A stretch of DNA of 64,000 nt, taken from JACVRX01 sp963831385 (lineage in GTDB: Bacteria; Actinomycetota; Actinomycetes; Jiangellales; Jiangellaceae). The notes below the pieces were generated by a model that saw only the letters and a program-made list of their open reading frames with translations, had not been told where the DNA came from and did not search any database. The position numbers were made by a program, and so were the translations under genes. Shown here piece after piece: positions 25,258 to 34,133 of this stretch (position 1 is the first letter of the stretch; each line of letters begins with the position of its first letter). Location: NCBI GenBank assembly GCA_963831385.1, contig CAWHPW010000021.1:1-64000 (forward strand), read 5' to 3'.

Positions 25258-26424
25258 ATGAGCACGAAGGACTGGCTCGAAAAGGACTACTACAAGATCC
25301 TCGGCGTCCCCAAGGATGCCGACGCGGCGACGATCAAGAAGGCATATCGCAACCTGGCCCGGGATCTACACCCGGACCACAACTCGGCCGACAAAGCCGC
25401 CGAGACGCGGTTCAAGGAAGTGTCCGAGGCGTATTCGGTGCTGTCCAACGTGGACAAGCGCAAAGAGTATGACGAGGCGCGGTCACTGTTCGGCAGCGGC
25501 TTCCGGGTGCCTACCGGGGCGGGCACCAGTTCAGGCGGTTCGTTCAACTTCGACCTCGGTGACCTGTTCGGCGGGCAGACGCCTGGTGGGCAGAGCGGCG
25601 GGCTCGGCGACGTGTTCGGTGGCCTGTTCGGGCAGCGGTCCCGCACCACTCAGCCGCGCCGCGGAGCCGACATCGAAAGCGACGTCACGATCGCCTTCAC
25701 CGAGGCCGTCGACGGCGTCACGGTGCCGCTGCGGATGACCAGTGCCTCGGCATGCACGGCGTGCGCCGGCACCGGGGCCCGGGCCGGTACCGTGCCCCGC
25801 GTCTGCCCGACGTGCGGCGGCACCGGGCACACGAGCAGGGAGGCGGGCGGCCGGTTCTCGCTCTCCGAGCCCTGCCGCGAGTGCAAGGGCCGCGGGCTGG
25901 TCGTCGACGATCCGTGTCCGGTCTGCAATGGCTCGGGCAGGGGCACGACCAGTCGGGTGATGCGTGTTCGTATCCCTGGTGGTGTCCGTGACGGTCAGCG
26001 CATCCGGCTCAAGGGCAAGGGAGCCCCGGGCGAGCGCGGTGGGCCGGCCGGCGACCTCTACGTCAGCGTGCACGTCTCCCCGCATTCGGTATTCGGCCGG
26101 CGGGGTGAACATCTCACCGTCACCGTGCCGGTGACGTTCCCCGAGGCAACCTTGGGCGCCGAGGTCAAGGTGCCGACCCTGAACGGTGCGCCGGTGACGC
26201 TCAAGGTTCCGGCCGGGACACCGAACGGTCGCACGTTCCGGGTTCGCGGGCGGGGGGCCGCGCGCCCGGATGGCACCCGGGGTGACCTGCTCGCGACGGT
26301 CGAGATCATGGTGCCGCAGCGGGTGGACGGTCAGGCCAAGGAGGCTCTGGAGACCTTCCGGGACGCGACGTCCGGCGACGACATCCGGGCCGACCTGATG
26401 AAGTCGGCGCAGAAGGGCGGCTGA
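25258..26424 (+). CDS. dnaJ: Chaperone protein DnaJ (Hsp40, type I)
   Basis: The 388-residue J protein stimulates the DnaK ATPase. Domains in order: J domain (residues 10-75, DYYKILGVPKDADAATIKKA and the HPD in DLHPDHN); a Gly/Phe-rich stretch to about residue 130; a zinc-finger domain with all four CxxCxGxG repeats (CTACAGTG, CPTCGGTG, CRECKGRG, CPVCNGSG); and C-terminal substrate-binding domains. A strong ribosome site (GGAGAGGAGGG) precedes the ATG. The next gene, hspR, follows after 2 bases. Confidence 0.98.
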   Translation: MSTKDWLEKDYYKILGVPKDADAATIKKAYRNLARDLHPDHNSADKAAETRFKEVSEAYSVLSNVDKRKEYDEARSLFGSGFRVPTGAGTSSGGSFNFDLGDLFGGQTPGGQSGGLGDVFGGLFGQRSRTTQPRRGADIESDVTIAFTEAVDGVTVPLRMTSASACTACAGTGARAGTVPRVCPTCGGTGHTSREAGGRFSLSEPCRECKGRGLVVDDPCPVCNGSGRGTTSRVMRVRIPGGVRDGQRIRLKGKGAPGERGGPAGDLYVSVHVSPHSVFGRRGEHLTVTVPVTFPEATLGAEVKVPTLNGAPVTLKVPAGTPNGRTFRVRGRGAARPDGTRGDLLATVEIMVPQRVDGQAKEALETFRDATSGDDIRADLMKSAQKGG

Positions 26425-26426
26425 CG

Positions 26427-26828
26427 ATGGACGCCGGCTCCCGCTTCGTCGTCACCGTGACCGGCGCCGCCCGTCGAGTCCGCGACGACGAGCCGCTATA
26501 TGTCATCTCGGTGGCAGCCGATATGGCCGGCATGCATCCGCAGACGCTGCGACAGTACGACCGGCTGGGCCTGGTCTCTCCCGGCCGAGCCGGTGGGGGC
26601 AGTCGCCGGTACTCGCGACGCGACATCGAGCTGCTACGCGAGGTTCAGCGACTGTCCCAAGAAGAGGGCGTCAACCTCGCTGGCATCAAGCGCATCCTCG
26701 AGCTCGAGGCCGAGCTCGAGGCCGTCCGGGAGCGACTGGCAGAGCTCAGCGCCGAGTTCTCCTGGCTCGCCACCAAGGTTGCTCCGCGCACCCTGGCCCG
26801 CTGGCAGTCCCCGCGCATGCTCACCTGA
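26427..26828 (+). CDS. hspR: Heat-shock repressor HspR (MerR family)
   Basis: A 133-residue MerR-type repressor with a winged HTH (YVISVAADMAGMHPQTLRQYDRLGLVSP, then GGSRRYSRRDIELLREVQRLS) and a C-terminal coiled coil (ELEAELEAVRERLAEL). It binds the HAIR elements seen at 22578, 22631 and 29226, so it controls its own operon and clpB. It ends the dnaK operon, 2 bases after dnaJ. Confidence 0.96.
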   Translation: MDAGSRFVVTVTGAARRVRDDEPLYVISVAADMAGMHPQTLRQYDRLGLVSPGRAGGGSRRYSRRDIELLREVQRLSQEEGVNLAGIKRILELEAELEAVRERLAELSAEFSWLATKVAPRTLARWQSPRMLT

Positions 26829-26899
26829 TCTCCGGTGAGTCCGCCGCGGTAGAGTTCCTGCCCCAGCCTGTTGGCATCCGTTAGAAGCCTGGAAGACCA

Positions 26900-27712
26900 G
26901 TGACCGACGACTCCGCGCCCGCGCGGTCCGCCGTGCCCCGCGTGGACACCGCCGTGCCGCACTCGGCCCGGGTCTGGAACTACTGGCTCGGCGGCAAGGA
27001 CAACTTCGCCGCCGACCGGGCTATCGGTGATCAGGTTCGGCAGATCTTCCCGCAGATTGCCATGAACGCCCGCGCGCAGCGGGACTTCCTGAGCCGGGCC
27101 GTTCGGTATCTTGCTGGTGACCTGTGGATTCGGCAGTTCCTCGATATCGGTACCGGATTGCCGACCGCGGGTAACACCCACGAGGTGGCCCAACAGGTGG
27201 CACCGGATTGCCGGATCGTCTACGTCGACAACGACCCGGTCGTGCTCGCCCATGCCCGGGCATTGCTCACCGGCGCCAATCCGGGCACCACCGACTACAT
27301 CGATGTCGACGTCCGCGAACCGGGTGAGATCGTCCAGGCCGCCGCGCGAACGCTGGACTTCAATCGGCCCACGGCGGTGATGCTGCTGGGGATACTCGGG
27401 CATATCGAGGATCGGGATGAAGCCGAGTCAATCGTGAACCGGCTGGTCGAAGCGCTTTCTCCGGGCAGCTACCTGGTCATCGCCGACGGTGCCGACGTCG
27501 ATGAGGCGGGCAACGAGGCCCAGCGTCGTTACAACGAAGCTGCGCCGGTTCCCTATCACCTGCGCAGCCCCGAGCAGATCGCCGCATTCTTCGGCGAGCT
27601 GAATGTGCTGGCACCCGGCGTGGTACCCGTCTCGCAATGGCGGCCCGATCCGAGTTCTGCTGAGGAGCCGGCTGACACCGCGGTATTCGGCGGGGTGGCG
27701 CACAAGCCCTGA
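26900..27712 (+). CDS. SAM-dependent methyltransferase, DUF574 (Methyltransf_19) family
   Basis: The 270-residue protein has the family hallmarks: AVPHSARVWNYWLGGKDNFAADR near the N-terminus, ARAQRDFLSRAVRYLA, and a SAM-binding FLDIGTGLPTAGNTHEVAQ with IVYVDNDPVVLAHARALL. Such proteins are numerous in sporulating and soil actinobacteria and have no firmly known substrate. It begins at a GTG at 26900 and stands alone after hspR. The flavin oxidase reading from the opposite strand runs 236 bases into it only because of a likely frameshift in that gene. Confidence 0.9.
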   Translation: MTDDSAPARSAVPRVDTAVPHSARVWNYWLGGKDNFAADRAIGDQVRQIFPQIAMNARAQRDFLSRAVRYLAGDLWIRQFLDIGTGLPTAGNTHEVAQQVAPDCRIVYVDNDPVVLAHARALLTGANPGTTDYIDVDVREPGEIVQAAARTLDFNRPTAVMLLGILGHIEDRDEAESIVNRLVEALSPGSYLVIADGADVDEAGNEAQRRYNEAAPVPYHLRSPEQIAAFFGELNVLAPGVVPVSQWRPDPSSAEEPADTAVFGGVAHKP

Positions 27713-29114
27713 CACCGCGGATGCCCCTTGACGTGGTCATTGCGGTTTGGCCGGCGGCAGCAGATACGCCGGGGGAGAAGACGCAACCCGGGTCGAAGGC
27801 GTGCTTGATCGCCTGCATGGCGGCGATGTCCTCCGGGGACCGGGCGAGCGGGAGCCAGGCTCGCTTGGCCCGGCCGATCCCGTGCTCGGCGCTGATGCTG
27901 CCACCATGCTCGACGACGAGCCGCAGCACGACGCCGGTTGCGTCCTCGGCCACTGTCTCCGGCAGGCCGAGCAGGTTGACGTGCGAGTTGCCCTCGGCGA
28001 GGTGCCCGTACGTGACGACTTGGGCTGTCGGGAACCTGGCCGACAGGACGGCACGCAACTCCGACTCGAAAACCGCGTGCCGCCTCGGCGGCACCGACAC
28101 GTCGATCTTCACCGCCGGCCAGCCGGTCGATGACGCCGCAGCGCCGACCGCCTCGGTGTGACCCTCGCGGTAGGCCCACAGTCGTCCACCCGGACCGGTC
28201 TCGATCGTCGCGTCGGCGACTTGGGCGCCCTGCCGCTCTAGCAGGTCGGCCACCTCGGCGTCGCTGGTGCGGGACAGCTCCAGCAGCACATAGGTCGGGT
28301 AGTCCACAGCAAACGGTGGTCGGAGCCCGAGCGTCTGACGAACCATGGCCAGACCGTCGGCATGGAAGAACTCGGCAGCCTCGACCGTGGCTCCGGCGCG
28401 GATGACACCACCGAGGACATCCGCGGCCGCCGCAAGGGACGCGACCGCGACCAGGGCTACCTGGACACCGAGCGGTGGCGGTACCAGCCGCATCAGCACT
28501 CTGGTGATCACGGCCAGCGTGCCCTCGCTGCCGGCGAGCAGGCCGGCCAGGTCATAGCCGACGTTGTCCTTTGCCAGGCCAGTCCACCGGCGCAACACGG
28601 ACCCGTCGGCTAGCACGGCCTCGACGCCGAGCAGCTGGGCTCGCGTGGTGCCGTGCCGAACCACTCGCAACCCACCGGCATTGGTTGCGACGACCCCGCC
28701 CAACGTCGCCGACTCTCGTGACGCGAGATCGATGCCCAGCATCAAGCCGCCCTCGGCGGCAGCCCGCTGTGCCGCAGCGACCGTTGCTCCGGCCTGCGCA
28801 CTCAAGGTCCGGTCGACCGGGTCGACCGATTCGATGGTGTTCAGCCGGCGCAGGCTCAGGACGACCTCTCCGTCGGCCGGGACCGACGCTCCCACCAGGC
28901 CGGTGTTACCGCCCTGCGGTACCAACGAGACCCCGGCCGTCGCACAGGCGCGAACGACGTCGGCTACCTCGGCGGTCGAAGCCGGACGGACGACCGCAGA
29001 CGTTCGGCCCTCCCATCGGCCGGTCCAGTCCGTGCGATAACCAAGAGTCAGCGCATCGTCGGTCAGCACGTGCTCTGGGCCGACGATGGCCGAGAGCCGG
29101 TCCAGCAGGCTCAC
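27477..29114 (-). CDS. FAD-linked oxidase, GlcD/D-lactate dehydrogenase type; 3' end probably frameshifted
   Basis: The first 445 or so residues form a normal GlcD/DLD-family enzyme: VPQGGNTGLVGASVP (FAD binding), GIDLASRESATLGGVVATNAGG, GYDLAGLLAGSEGTLAVIT, and the C-terminal HLAEGNSHVNLLG and HGGSISAEHGIGRAK. After HAFDPGCVFSPG, where such proteins normally end within a few residues, the frame runs on for about 90 arginine- and proline-rich residues antisense to the methyltransferase gene. Removing one base from the GGGGG run at 27771-27775 gives an ending AYLLPPAKPQ and a stop at 27737, leaving a 24-bp gap. The likely substrate is a 2-hydroxy acid. Confidence 0.85.
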   Translation of the reverse strand: MSLLDRLSAIVGPEHVLTDDALTLGYRTDWTGRWEGRTSAVVRPASTAEVADVVRACATAGVSLVPQGGNTGLVGASVPADGEVVLSLRRLNTIESVDPVDRTLSAQAGATVAAAQRAAAEGGLMLGIDLASRESATLGGVVATNAGGLRVVRHGTTRAQLLGVEAVLADGSVLRRWTGLAKDNVGYDLAGLLAGSEGTLAVITRVLMRLVPPPLGVQVALVAVASLAAAADVLGGVIRAGATVEAAEFFHADGLAMVRQTLGLRPPFAVDYPTYVLLELSRTSDAEVADLLERQGAQVADATIETGPGGRLWAYREGHTEAVGAAASSTGWPAVKIDVSVPPRRHAVFESELRAVLSARFPTAQVVTYGHLAEGNSHVNLLGLPETVAEDATGVVLRLVVEHGGSISAEHGIGRAKRAWLPLARSPEDIAAMQAIKHAFDPGCVFSPGVSAAAGQTAMTTSRGIRGVRACAPPRRIPRCQPAPQQNSDRAAIARRVPRRVPAHSARRRMRRSARGCAGDREPAQLRCNDAGPRCPPHRRRHRRR

Positions 29115-29145
29115 CGGTCAACCCTGGCACGGCCACTCCGTTGTC

Positions 29146-29215
29146 GTCCTGGCCGAACAACCCCGCGCCAAGAGGCCGAACTGCCCACGTATTCGCGGAG
29201 ATATCTAGCCGGGAC
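29146..29215. repeat. Family A inverted repeat, copy 2 (diverged)
   Basis: The left half has GTCCTGGCCGAACAACCCCG and the right half CGCGGAGATATCTAGCCGGG. The right arm matches copy 1 (19839-19862) in its flanks CGCGGA and AGCCGGGACGGG, but the centre differs. The arms pair imperfectly. It lies in the divergent region between the GlcD-type gene and clpB, 11 bases before the HAIR site. Confidence 0.45.
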
Positions 29216-29225
29216 GGGAAATGGA

Positions 29226-29246
29226 GTTGAGTGGAACAGGCTCAAG
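29226..29246. promoter_or_regulatory. HAIR element (HspR operator) upstream of clpB
   Basis: GTTGAGT-N7-GCTCAAG matches the HspR site CTTGAGT-N7-ACTCAAG at 12 of 14 positions with the right spacing, 53 bases before the clpB start. It places clpB in the same regulon as dnaK. Confidence 0.85.
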
Positions 29247-29298
29247 TTTGAGATGGTTGTGGTATGTAGACGTTGAGAACCACCACCACAGGAGAGCG

Positions 29299-31884
29299 AT
29301 GAACGACCAGCTGACGACCAAGGCCCAGGAGGCGTTGTCCGTCGCGGTGCGCAGTGCTGCGACTGCGGGCCACTCGGCCGTCGAACCCGTACACCTGATG
29401 AAAGCGCTGCTCGCCCAGTCCGACGGGCTGACTGCCCCCCTGCTCGAGGCCGCCGGCGCCGATGTTGCCGACGTTCGCACCGAGGTCGACGCGATCGCTG
29501 CTGCGCTGCCGTCGGCGTCCGGGTCCACGGTGTCAGCGCCGGGTCTGGCCCGGCAGACCTACGCCGTCCTGTCCTACGCCGGAGAGGTCGCCCGGGAGCT
29601 CGAGGACGAGTACGTGTCCACCGAGCACCTGCTGGTCGGGCTCGCGCACGTCGAGTCGCCGATCCGCCAGCTGCTGAACCGCTATGGCGTCACCGCCGAG
29701 CGGTTGCGCGCTGCGTTCACTCAGGTCCGCGGCAGCGCGCGGGTCACCAGCCCCGACCCGGAGGGCACCTACGACGCGCTGAACAAGTACGGCATCGACC
29801 TCACCGAGCGGGCTCGCGAGGGCAAGATCGACCCGGTCATCGGCCGGGACGCCGAGATCCGTCGGGTCATCCAGGTCCTGTCGAGGCGCACCAAGAACAA
29901 CCCGGTTCTCATCGGCGAGCCAGGCGTCGGTAAGACTGCGGTCGTCGAGGGACTGGCCCAGCGGATCGTGGCCGGCGACGTGCCGGAGTCCCTGCGCGGC
30001 AAGCGGTTGGTGGCGCTCGACCTTGGCGCCATGCTGGCCGGCGCGAAGTACCGCGGTGAGTTCGAGGAGCGGCTCAAGGCTGTTCTGGACGAGATCAGGG
30101 CCAGTGAGGGCCAGGTCGTCACGTTCATCGACGAGCTGCACACCGTCGTCGGCGCCGGTGCAACCGGCGACTCGACCATGGACGCGGGCAACATGCTCAA
30201 GCCGATGCTTGCCCGCGGTGAGCTGCGCATGGTCGGCGCGACGACATTGGACGAGTACCGCGAGCGGATCGAGAAGGACGCGGCACTGGAGCGTCGGTTT
30301 CAGCAGGTGTTCGTGGGCGAGCCGAGTGTCGAGGACACCATCGCGATCCTGCGTGGCCTGAGGGAACGCTACGAGGCGCACCACAAGGTGCAGATCTCCG
30401 ATGCTGCGTTGGTCGCCGCGGCGACGCTGTCCCACCGGTACATCACCGGCCGCCAGCTGCCGGACAAGGCCATCGACTTGGTCGATGAAGCCGCCTCCCG
30501 GCTGCGGATGGAGATTGACTCCAGCCCGGTCGAGATCGACTCGCTCCGGCGTGCGGTCGACCGGATGAAGATGGAGGAACTCGCACTCGAGAAGGAGTCC
30601 GACGACGCCTCGGTCGAGCGGCTCAGCAAGCTGCGGGCCGAGCTTGCGGACGTCGAAGAGGAGTTGCGCGGGCTCGAGGCGCGGTGGGAGCAGGAGAAGT
30701 CCAGCCTCAATCGGGTCGGCGCGCTGAAAGAGCAGCTCGACGAGCTGCGCGGCCAAGCCGAGCGGGCCCAGCGTGAGGGCGATCTAGCCGGCGCGAGCGA
30801 GATCCTCTATGGCCGGATCCCAGACCTGGAGAAGGAGCTCGCCGCCGCAGCCGAGGCGGAGGCGCCGATCGCGAATCCGATGGTCAAGGAGGAGGTCGGG
30901 CCCGACGACATCGCCGACGTGGTGTCGGCGTGGACCGGTATCCCGGCCGGCCGGCTGCTCGAAGGGGAGACCGGCAAGCTGCTGCGGATGGAGGACGAGC
31001 TTGGCCGCCGGGTGGTCGGACAGCAGCCCGCCGTGCGAGCCGTCGCCGATGCGGTCCGGCGCGCGCGGGCCGGGATCTCCGATCCCGACCGGCCGACCGG
31101 CTCGTTCCTCTTCCTCGGTCCCACCGGTGTCGGCAAGACCGAGCTGGCCAAGGCACTGGCCGGGTTCTTGTTCGACGACGAGCGGGCGATGGTCCGCATC
31201 GACATGAGCGAGTATGGCGAGAAGCACACGGTTGCCCGTCTGGTCGGTGCGCCGCCTGGATACATCGGGTACGAGGAGGGCGGACAGCTCACCGAAGCGG
31301 TGCGCCGTCGGCCGTACTCCGTCATCCTCCTGGACGAGATCGAGAAGGCGCACCCAGAGGTCTTCGACGTGCTCCTGCAAGTCCTCGACGACGGCCGGCT
31401 CACCGACGGCCAGGGCCGCACGGTCGACTTCCGCAACGCGATCCTGATCCTGACCTCGAACCTGGGCTCGGTGTTTCTCGCCGACCCGACGCTCGACGAC
31501 ACCACCAAGCGGGACAAGGTGATGGAGGTCGTCCGGATCTCCTTCAAGCCGGAGTTTCTCAACCGGCTGGACGAGATCGTCCTCTTCGACGCGCTCGGCG
31601 CCGACGAGCTGGCCAGGATCGTCGAGATCCAGGTCGCTCAGCTGGCGGGTCGGCTAGCCGACCGGCGGCTGACACTGCAGGTGACCGACGCCGCGAAGGA
31701 ATGGCTTGCCTTGACCGGCTACGACCCGGTGTATGGCGCTCGCCCTCTGCGCCGGCTGGTCCAGTCCGCGATCGGCGACCAGCTGGCCAAGGCGATCCTG
31801 GCCGGCGACATCCGTGACGGCGACACTGTCGTGGTCGATCTGGACGAGAGCAAGGACGCGCTCACGGTCAGCCGGCCGGCCTGA
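29299..31884 (+). CDS. clpB: ATP-dependent disaggregase ClpB
   Basis: The 861-residue Hsp100 works with DnaK/DnaJ/GrpE to resolubilise aggregates. Order: N-terminal Clp_N repeats (residues 1-145); AAA-1 with Walker A GEPGVGKTAVVEG and FIDELHTVVGAGATGD; a coiled-coil M domain (about 400-520, RMKMEELALEKESDDAS); AAA-2 with GPTGVGKTELAKALA and LLDEIEKAHPEVFDVLLQ; and the C-terminal D2-small domain. The ATG at 29299 has AGGAGA 4-9 bases upstream; a frame to 29221 runs through the HAIR site and is not used. Confidence 0.98.
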   Translation: MNDQLTTKAQEALSVAVRSAATAGHSAVEPVHLMKALLAQSDGLTAPLLEAAGADVADVRTEVDAIAAALPSASGSTVSAPGLARQTYAVLSYAGEVARELEDEYVSTEHLLVGLAHVESPIRQLLNRYGVTAERLRAAFTQVRGSARVTSPDPEGTYDALNKYGIDLTERAREGKIDPVIGRDAEIRRVIQVLSRRTKNNPVLIGEPGVGKTAVVEGLAQRIVAGDVPESLRGKRLVALDLGAMLAGAKYRGEFEERLKAVLDEIRASEGQVVTFIDELHTVVGAGATGDSTMDAGNMLKPMLARGELRMVGATTLDEYRERIEKDAALERRFQQVFVGEPSVEDTIAILRGLRERYEAHHKVQISDAALVAAATLSHRYITGRQLPDKAIDLVDEAASRLRMEIDSSPVEIDSLRRAVDRMKMEELALEKESDDASVERLSKLRAELADVEEELRGLEARWEQEKSSLNRVGALKEQLDELRGQAERAQREGDLAGASEILYGRIPDLEKELAAAAEAEAPIANPMVKEEVGPDDIADVVSAWTGIPAGRLLEGETGKLLRMEDELGRRVVGQQPAVRAVADAVRRARAGISDPDRPTGSFLFLGPTGVGKTELAKALAGFLFDDERAMVRIDMSEYGEKHTVARLVGAPPGYIGYEEGGQLTEAVRRRPYSVILLDEIEKAHPEVFDVLLQVLDDGRLTDGQGRTVDFRNAILILTSNLGSVFLADPTLDDTTKRDKVMEVVRISFKPEFLNRLDEIVLFDALGADELARIVEIQVAQLAGRLADRRLTLQVTDAAKEWLALTGYDPVYGARPLRRLVQSAIGDQLAKAILAGDIRDGDTVVVDLDESKDALTVSRPA

Positions 31885-31929
31885 ACGTCGCGGTCGTGAT
31901 GATCGTCGTGCCGAAAGCCTCGCTGAGAG

Positions 31930-32001
31930 GTTGTGAAGATCGTCGTGATGTAAGCCCCCGCTCGCCCGGCGGGCCGATGGATACACAACGATCTTCACGA
32001 C
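31930..32001. repeat. Family B inverted repeat (72 bp), copy 1; possible clpB terminator
   Basis: The arm GTTGTGAAGATCGTCGTGA (31930-31948) pairs with ACACAACGATCTTCACGAC (31983-32001) at 16 of 19 positions. A further half-copy, GTCGTGATGATCGTCGTG, lies at 31893-31910. A relative of this element is at 57015-57083. It is in the 180-bp gap between clpB and the SDR gene and could serve as a terminator. Confidence 0.6.
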
Positions 32002-32064
32002 CGGGCTGGTCGCGCCGGTTGGCCGTGGGCGGCTGCGGAGGCTCGCCGAGCTAGGGTCCTCAGC

Positions 32065-32904
32065 ATGCCGACTGCGGTCGTGACCGGAGCGACGTCGGGG
32101 ATCGGCCTCGCCTTCGCCCAACAGCTCGCCGCCGCAGGTCACGACCTGGTGCTGGTGGCGCGTGACGTCGAACGGCTGGAGAAGGTCGCGGCGGAGCTGC
32201 GCTCCTTGCACGGCGTCGGCACAGAGTTCCTGCCGGCCGATCTGTCCACGTCGTCGGGCATGGCTCTCGTCGAGGAGCGACTTGGCGACGGCGATCGCCC
32301 CGTGGACCTGCTCGTCAACAACGCCGGCTTCGGCCTGCGCCGTCCGTTTCTCGCCAACGACATCGGCGAGGAGGAGCGGATGCTCGACGTGCTGGTCCGA
32401 GCCGTGGTGCGGCTGAGCCATGCCGCCCTGCCCGGGATGATCGAGCGCGGCCATGGGGCCGTCGTCAACGTGTCCTCGATCGCGACCTGGGTGCCGCGCG
32501 GTACGTACAGCGCTGCCAAGTCGTACGTCACGGCGTTCACCGAAGGGCTGGCCGGCACGTTGGCCGGAAGCGGCGTCCGCGTGATGGTTCTGGCGGCCGG
32601 CTTCGTCCGGACCGAGTTCCACGACCGGGCCGGGATCAACATGTCGGCGCTGCCATCGTTCATGTGGCTCGACGTTGACCGGCTCGTGCGTGTCGCGCTT
32701 CAAGACTTGGCCCGTGGCAAGGTCGTCTCCGTTCCCGGAGCCTTCTACAAGGCCGTCGCCACCGTCGTCCCCCGGCTTCCTCGCCGAGCAGCAATTGCCG
32801 TCGGCCGGCGGCATCCGGCTAACCGGCGTCGTGGCGGAACGGTGCGTGAGCCCGCCGGATCGGGGTACTCGACCGGTGCACGGCCGACCTCAAACGCGCC
32901 GTAG
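32065..32904 (+). CDS. Short-chain dehydrogenase/reductase
   Basis: A 279-residue NAD(P)-dependent oxidoreductase of the classical SDR type. It has the N-terminal cofactor motif TGATSGIGLAFAQQLA (TGxxxGxG), LLVNNAGFGLRRPF (NNAG), the catalytic Ser in NVSSIATWVP and the YxxxK in TYSAAKSYV, with AAGFVRTEF after it. The last 45 or so residues are arginine-rich and unlike the family. The substrate is unknown. Confidence 0.88.
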   Translation: MPTAVVTGATSGIGLAFAQQLAAAGHDLVLVARDVERLEKVAAELRSLHGVGTEFLPADLSTSSGMALVEERLGDGDRPVDLLVNNAGFGLRRPFLANDIGEEERMLDVLVRAVVRLSHAALPGMIERGHGAVVNVSSIATWVPRGTYSAAKSYVTAFTEGLAGTLAGSGVRVMVLAAGFVRTEFHDRAGINMSALPSFMWLDVDRLVRVALQDLARGKVVSVPGAFYKAVATVVPRLPRRAAIAVGRRHPANRRRGGTVREPAGSGYSTGARPTSNAP

Positions 32905-32921
32905 CGCAAGCCAAGCGCTAG

Positions 32922-32940
32922 CGGCGACGCATCGTCGCCG
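32922..32940 (+). terminator. Hairpin CGGCGACG-CAT-CGTCGCCG after the SDR gene
   Basis: A perfect 8-bp stem with a 3-base loop lies 18 bases after the SDR stop. No T-run follows. A factor-assisted or GC-only terminator fits the position before pyrE. Confidence 0.55.
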
Positions 32941-33022
32941 AACCCGCCGAGCCGGCTCGTATGCGCCGAGTTCTGCAGCGAGGACGAATGCCAAGACGTA
33001 CTACGCCGTACGCTCGCTGACC

Positions 33023-33565
33023 GTGAGCGTGCAGGAGGAGTTGCGCCGCCTGATTGCCGAGAAGGCGGTGTTCCACGGCCGGGTGGTCTTGTCCTCTGGC
33101 AGGGAAGCGGACCACTACGTCGACCTGCGGCGCATCACACTCGACGGCCGCGCTGCGCCGTTGGTCGGCCAGGTCATGTTGGACCTCACGGCGGACCTGA
33201 GCTTCCAGGCGGTAGGGGGCCTGACGCTAGGCGCCGACCCAGTCGCCGTGGCGATGTTGCACGCGGCCGCTACCCAGGGCCGCAGGCTGGATGCGTTCGT
33301 CGTCCGCAAGAGCGAGAAGGCGCACGGGTTGCAGCGCAGGATCGAAGGGCCCGACGTTGACGGTCGCCGGGTGCTTGCTGTCGAGGACACGTCCACGACC
33401 GGGGCCAGCGTGCTCGCCGCGGTCGAGGCGTTGCATACCCAAGGCGCTGAGGTAGTCGCCGTCGCGGTGATCGTCGACAACGCCACCGGCGCCCGGCAGC
33501 GCATCGAGGAGGCCGGTCTGGAGTACCGAGCTGCGTACAGCCTGGCCGACCTCGGCCTCATGTGA
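33023..33565 (+). CDS. pyrE: Orotate phosphoribosyltransferase
   Basis: This enzyme joins orotate and PRPP to make orotidine-5'-phosphate in pyrimidine synthesis. The 180-residue protein has VVLSSGREADHYVDLRRITLD near the N-terminus, the catalytic loop region VRKSEKAHGLQRRIEG, and the PRPP-binding motif VLAVEDTSTTGASVLAAVEAL. The GTG at 33023 gives the usual length; no Shine-Dalgarno is present, and TACGCT at 33009-33014 may be the -10 box of a leaderless transcript. Longer frames upstream overlap the SDR gene and are not supported. Confidence 0.93.
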   Translation: MSVQEELRRLIAEKAVFHGRVVLSSGREADHYVDLRRITLDGRAAPLVGQVMLDLTADLSFQAVGGLTLGADPVAVAMLHAAATQGRRLDAFVVRKSEKAHGLQRRIEGPDVDGRRVLAVEDTSTTGASVLAAVEALHTQGAEVVAVAVIVDNATGARQRIEEAGLEYRAAYSLADLGLM

Positions 33566-33580
33566 CATCCGGCTGCTGCG

Positions 33581-34099
33581 ATGGGGTGGGTCGGAGTTGT
33601 GGTCGCCCTGCTTGGGTTGGTCGTCGTCGCAGGTCTGCTGGTCGTGCGGCTGCGTTCCGTGCAAACCGCCGTCGATGACTCGTGGCAGCAGGTGCTGCTG
33701 GCACTGCGCAGACGGCGGGGCCTCGCCGCCGAGTTGGCCGATGCCATTCGCGTCGCATCCGGAGGTGAGGTCGACCTAGTGGACCGCGTACGCGATGCCA
33801 ACGAAGTGGCCGATTTGCCCGGCGCCTTGCCCGACCGGCCGTCGATGGCCGAGCAAGACCTCGAGGCGGCGCTGACTGAACTGACCGATGCCGTAGAAAC
33901 GTCGCCAGCGCTCCGTGCGGATTCGCACATCACGGCGCTGCGGACGCGGCTCGGCGATGCCGAGCGGCGGATCGATGCGCGCCGTGCGGTCTACGAGCAC
34001 AGCGCAGCGGCCCTGCGCCGACGCGCGGATTCGTTTCCCGACCAATGGGTCGCCCGCGTCCTTGGCATCGACGTCCATTCGTCCGGCGGCGAAGAGTAG
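33581..34099 (+). CDS. LemA-like membrane-anchored protein
   Basis: A 172-residue protein with one N-terminal membrane helix (residues 3-23, WVGVVVALLGLVVVAGLLVV). A helical domain follows, with VQTAVDDSWQQVLLALRRRRGLAAELADAI near the start and DAERRIDARRAVYEHSAAALRRR near the end. This is the LemA arrangement of paired helices, with an extracytoplasmic N-terminus expected. The function is unclear. It is 15 bases after pyrE and probably co-transcribed. Confidence 0.72.
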   Translation: MGWVGVVVALLGLVVVAGLLVVRLRSVQTAVDDSWQQVLLALRRRRGLAAELADAIRVASGGEVDLVDRVRDANEVADLPGALPDRPSMAEQDLEAALTELTDAVETSPALRADSHITALRTRLGDAERRIDARRAVYEHSAAALRRRADSFPDQWVARVLGIDVHSSGGEE

Positions 34100-34133
34100 C
34101 CGCTGGGCTCCTTGTCGGGCATGCTCGGCTGCC

